From assembly GCA_021203115.1 (NCBI GenBank), contig JAJQBV010000199.1, forward strand, positions 1 to 9,065: a stretch of 9,065 nucleotides of DNA. The letters are read 5' to 3'. Made by a program: the position numbers and the translations under genes. The notes under the pieces are model-generated. The model did not search any database. It worked only from the letters and a program-made list of their open reading frames with translations, and was not told the DNA's origin. Position 1 is the first letter of the stretch; every line of letters begins with the position of its first letter. The DNA comes from Clostridiales bacterium. GTDB lineage: Bacteria; Bacillota; Clostridia; Lachnospirales; Lachnospiraceae. Shown here in pieces: positions 6,707 through 9,065 of this stretch.

Positions 6707-8150
6707 ATCGCTCGTAGTCACCTCTGATATCCTCCTCCGGCGGGTCGAGCGGATATTTCCCCGTGAAGCAGCCGCGGCAGATCGGAAGCCCTCCCGCCAT
6801 GGCGTCGAGGCGCTCGTTTTTCAGGTAGGCGAGGGAGTCTGCGCCGATGAGCTGCCGGATATCCTCGACCGTGCGGTTGTAGGCGATGAGCTGCTCCCGC
6901 ACCGGAATGTCGGTGCCGAAGTAGCAGGGCCACAGAAACGGCGGGGAACTGATGCGCACATGAACCTCCCGCGCACCGCCCTCCTTCAGCATGTTGACGA
7001 TGAGGTTTGAGGTCGTGCCGCGGACAATGGAGTCGTCGATCATGATGATCCGTTTGCCCTCCACCGCCTCGCGGATCACATTTAATTTGACACGGACGCT
7101 CTGTTCCCGGCTGCTCTGCTTCGGCTTGATGAATGTCCGCCCCACGTAGCTGTTTTTCATAAAGGCCACGCCGTAGGGGATGCCGGACTCCATGGCATAG
7201 CCCAGAGCCGCCGCGTTGCCGGACTCCGGCACACCGACCACCAGATCCGCCTCCACCGGCGAATCCTTTGCCAGAAAGCGACCGGCCATGATGCGCGCGT
7301 CGTAGACGCTGACGCCGTCAAAGCGGCTGTCCGTCCTTGAAAAATAAATATACTCAAAAATACATCTGCCCTGCCGCTCCGGCACAATGGCGTTTGTCAT
7401 ATCCGAGAGAAGCTCGCCGTTCTCCGTGATAGTGACCACCTCGCCCGGTAAGACATCGCGGATGAACTCCGCCCCGATGGTGTCGAGAGCGCAGGTCTCC
7501 GATGTGATAATATATGCGTTGTCCCGCTTCCCGATGCAGAGCGGGCGAAAACCGAAGGGGTCGCGTGCCCCGATGAGCTTGCGCGGGCTCATGACGACGA
7601 GGGAATAGGCTCCCTTCATCTTGCGCGTCGCCCGCCGCACCGCCTCCTCAACGGTCGCGCTGTGCAGACGCTCCCGCGCGATGTGGTAGGCGATGACCTC
7701 GGAGTCGATGGTCGTCTGAAAAATCGCTCCGGTATATTCCAGATCGTGGCGAAGCTCAAGGGCATTGATCAGATTCCCGTTGTGCGCCAGCGCCAGCGTT
7801 CCTTTTACATAGTTTAAGACCAGCGGCTGGGCATTTTCCCGCGTGGAAGCCCCCGCCGTGGAATAGCGGACGTGTCCGACGCCGATGTCCCCCTTCATGG
7901 ACTTTAACCGGTCAGCCGTGAAGCTCTCGCTCACCAGCCCCATGTCCTTGTGGGAAGTAACCTTCCCCTTCGGGCCGTAGGTCTCGCTGACTGCGATACC
8001 GCAGCTCTCCTGCCCCCGGTGCTGGAGGGTAAACAAACCATAATAGATGGTGGACGCGACATCCGCCCCGTCCAGATCATAAATGCCGAAAACGCCGCAC
8101 TCCTCGCGAAGCCTGTCCGAAGCCGCGTCTGTCTGTATCATCTCCTGCAT
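6705..8150 (-). CDS. purF: Amidophosphoribosyltransferase PurF (Bacillus-type, iron-sulfur)
   Basis: PurF makes 5-phosphoribosylamine from PRPP and glutamine, the first committed and feedback-regulated step of purine synthesis. The 481-residue protein has an N-terminal Ntn-hydrolase glutaminase domain and a C-terminal phosphoribosyltransferase domain. The nucleophile should be Cys18 in REECGVFG, exposed after removal of a 17-residue propeptide. Glutaminase motifs HRGQESCGIAV (44-54), GHVRYSTAG (92-100) and HNGNL (123-127) follow. The PRPP loop is IIMIDDSIVRGTT (368-380). Cys263, Cys409, Cys458 and Cys461 match the four ligands of the B. subtilis 4Fe-4S cluster, and the 146-residue distance between the first two is the same as in that enzyme as I recall it. 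This predicts an oxygen-sensitive enzyme. GGAGG lies 5 bases before the ATG. The gene starts 39 bp after purC. Its stop codon lies at the edge of a repeat module. Confidence 0.97.
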   Translation of the reverse strand: MQEMIQTDAASDRLREECGVFGIYDLDGADVASTIYYGLFTLQHRGQESCGIAVSETYGPKGKVTSHKDMGLVSESFTADRLKSMKGDIGVGHVRYSTAGASTRENAQPLVLNYVKGTLALAHNGNLINALELRHDLEYTGAIFQTTIDSEVIAYHIARERLHSATVEEAVRRATRKMKGAYSLVVMSPRKLIGARDPFGFRPLCIGKRDNAYIITSETCALDTIGAEFIRDVLPGEVVTITENGELLSDMTNAIVPERQGRCIFEYIYFSRTDSRFDGVSVYDARIMAGRFLAKDSPVEADLVVGVPESGNAAALGYAMESGIPYGVAFMKNSYVGRTFIKPKQSSREQSVRVKLNVIREAVEGKRIIMIDDSIVRGTTSNLIVNMLKEGGAREVHVRISSPPFLWPCYFGTDIPVREQLIAYNRTVEDIRQLIGADSLAYLKNERLDAMAGGLPICRGCFTGKYPLDPPEEDIRGDYER

Positions 8151-8189
8151 AGAAACCTCCGCGTGGTTTTCAAGCCGTCCGATCCAAGA

Positions 8190-9062
8190 TTATCGGAACT
8201 CTTTCCCCGTCAACAGTGCAAATGCTTCTTTGTATTTCTCCATGGTCTTTTCGATCACCTCGTCCGGGAGAAGATAATCGCTGTCCGGGTTCGCCTTCAG
8301 CCAGTCACGCACAAACTGCTTGTCATAGGACGGCTGGCTCTTGCCCGGCTCGTAGCCCTCAAGCGGCCAGAAACGGGAGCTGTCCGGCGTGAGCATCTCA
8401 TCGCCCAGGATGACATTGCCCTCCTCGTCCAGGCCGAACTCAAACTTCGTATCCGCAATGATAATCCCGCGGCCGTAAGCATAATCCGCGCATTTTTGAT
8501 AGAGGGCGATCGTGTAATCCCGAAGCTTCGCGGCGTACTCCTCACCCCTGCCCGGAAACTGCTTTTCCAGAATCTCAACGGTACGCTCATAGCTTACATT
8601 CTCGTCATGGTCGCCGATCTTCGCCTTCGTCGACGGGGTATAGATCGGCTCCGGCAGCTTTTCAGACTCCTTCAGCCCCTCCGGAAGCGAAATCCCGCAG
8701 ACCATGCCGTCTTTCTGATAGCTCGCCCAGCCGCTGCCCGTGATGTAGCCGCGGACAATACACTCCACCGGAAGCATATTCAGCTTCTGACACTTCATGC
8801 TGTTTCCGTCAAAGCGCTCTGTCCGGAAAAACTCGGGCATATCCGCCGTGTCCGTGGAAATCATGTGATTCGGCAGAATATCTTTTGTAAAATCAAACCA
8901 GAACCGGGACATCTGCGTCAGAATCGCGCCCTTATCCGTCACCTTGTTTTTCAAAATCACATCAAACGCGGAGATCCGGTCTGTCGCCGTCATGATCAGG
9001 TTGTCGCCGATATCGTAAATCTCCCGCACTTTTCCCTCTTTTACCGGTCTGTACTCTGTCAT
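8190..9062 (-). CDS. purC: SAICAR synthetase PurC (phosphoribosylaminoimidazole-succinocarboxamide synthase)
   Basis: PurC joins aspartate to CAIR using ATP to form SAICAR, the substrate that PurB then cleaves. From the ATG at 9060-9062 the protein has 290 residues, so it is the longer form (like yeast Ade1) rather than the roughly 240-residue form of many bacteria. The N-terminal VKEGKVREIYDIGD (7-20) and TDRISAFD (27-34) form the nucleotide-binding start. The first family signature, LPVECIVRGYITGSG, is at 97-111. Further conserved segments are IADTKFEFG (202-210) and the second signature LGDEMLTPDSSRFW (219-232). A GTG immediately upstream in frame (9063-9065) is also possible. Since the window ends there, the ribosome binding site cannot be seen and a slightly longer N-terminus cannot be excluded, although the visible start fits the family. 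The gene leads into purF after 39 bp and is likely in the same operon. Confidence 0.95.
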   Translation of the reverse strand: MTEYRPVKEGKVREIYDIGDNLIMTATDRISAFDVILKNKVTDKGAILTQMSRFWFDFTKDILPNHMISTDTADMPEFFRTERFDGNSMKCQKLNMLPVECIVRGYITGSGWASYQKDGMVCGISLPEGLKESEKLPEPIYTPSTKAKIGDHDENVSYERTVEILEKQFPGRGEEYAAKLRDYTIALYQKCADYAYGRGIIIADTKFEFGLDEEGNVILGDEMLTPDSSRFWPLEGYEPGKSQPSYDKQFVRDWLKANPDSDYLLPDEVIEKTMEKYKEAFALLTGKEFR

Positions 9063-9065
9063 CAC

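Overview
The window looks like a stretch of a Gram-positive anaerobe's chromosome, most likely a clostridial (Lachnospiraceae-type) genome of moderately high G+C. The reasons are a class II galactose-1-phosphate uridylyltransferase (galT) as found in Firmicutes, a Bacillus-type amidophosphoribosyltransferase (purF) with a propeptide and four iron-sulfur cysteines, strong AGGAGG-type ribosome binding sites, and a small two-helix membrane protein resembling Lachnospiraceae families. The taxon is inferred from protein style only, not from a database search.

All eight genes lie on the minus strand, so transcription runs from high to low coordinates. First comes a de novo purine block: purC (about 9062 to 8190), purF (8150 to 6705) and purB (6619 to 5186). 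A Leloir galactose block follows with no visible terminator: galK (5143 to 3977), galT (3959 to 2469) and galE (2239 to 1223). Last is a pair with overlapping stop and start codons: a small membrane protein (1071 to 547) and the N-terminal half of an AraC-type regulator (550 to the window edge). PurC makes SAICAR, PurB cleaves it to AICAR, and PurF makes phosphoribosylamine at the pathway entry. GalK, GalT and GalE convert galactose to glucose-1-phosphate through UDP-sugars. A good promoter candidate overlaps the purB stop codon, so galKTE may have its own transcription start as well as read-through from pur.

The genes are ordinary and look intact. The unusual material is in the gaps. The 229-bp galT-galE gap is mostly filled by a near-palindrome of about 192 bp (2260-2451) whose outer arms pair at 33 of 38 positions. 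A 50-bp module from one end of it (2260-2309) recurs in the purF-purB gap (6657-6706) with 40 of 50 identical bases, 18 of them consecutive, and in the same orientation relative to the genes. This suggests a dispersed intergenic foldback repeat (MITE-like or REP/ERIC-like). A weaker, unrelated-looking inverted repeat lies in the 151-bp gap after galE (1101-1204). I saw no tRNA, rRNA, CRISPR array, transposase gene or defence system, and no evidence here of a wholly new biological system.
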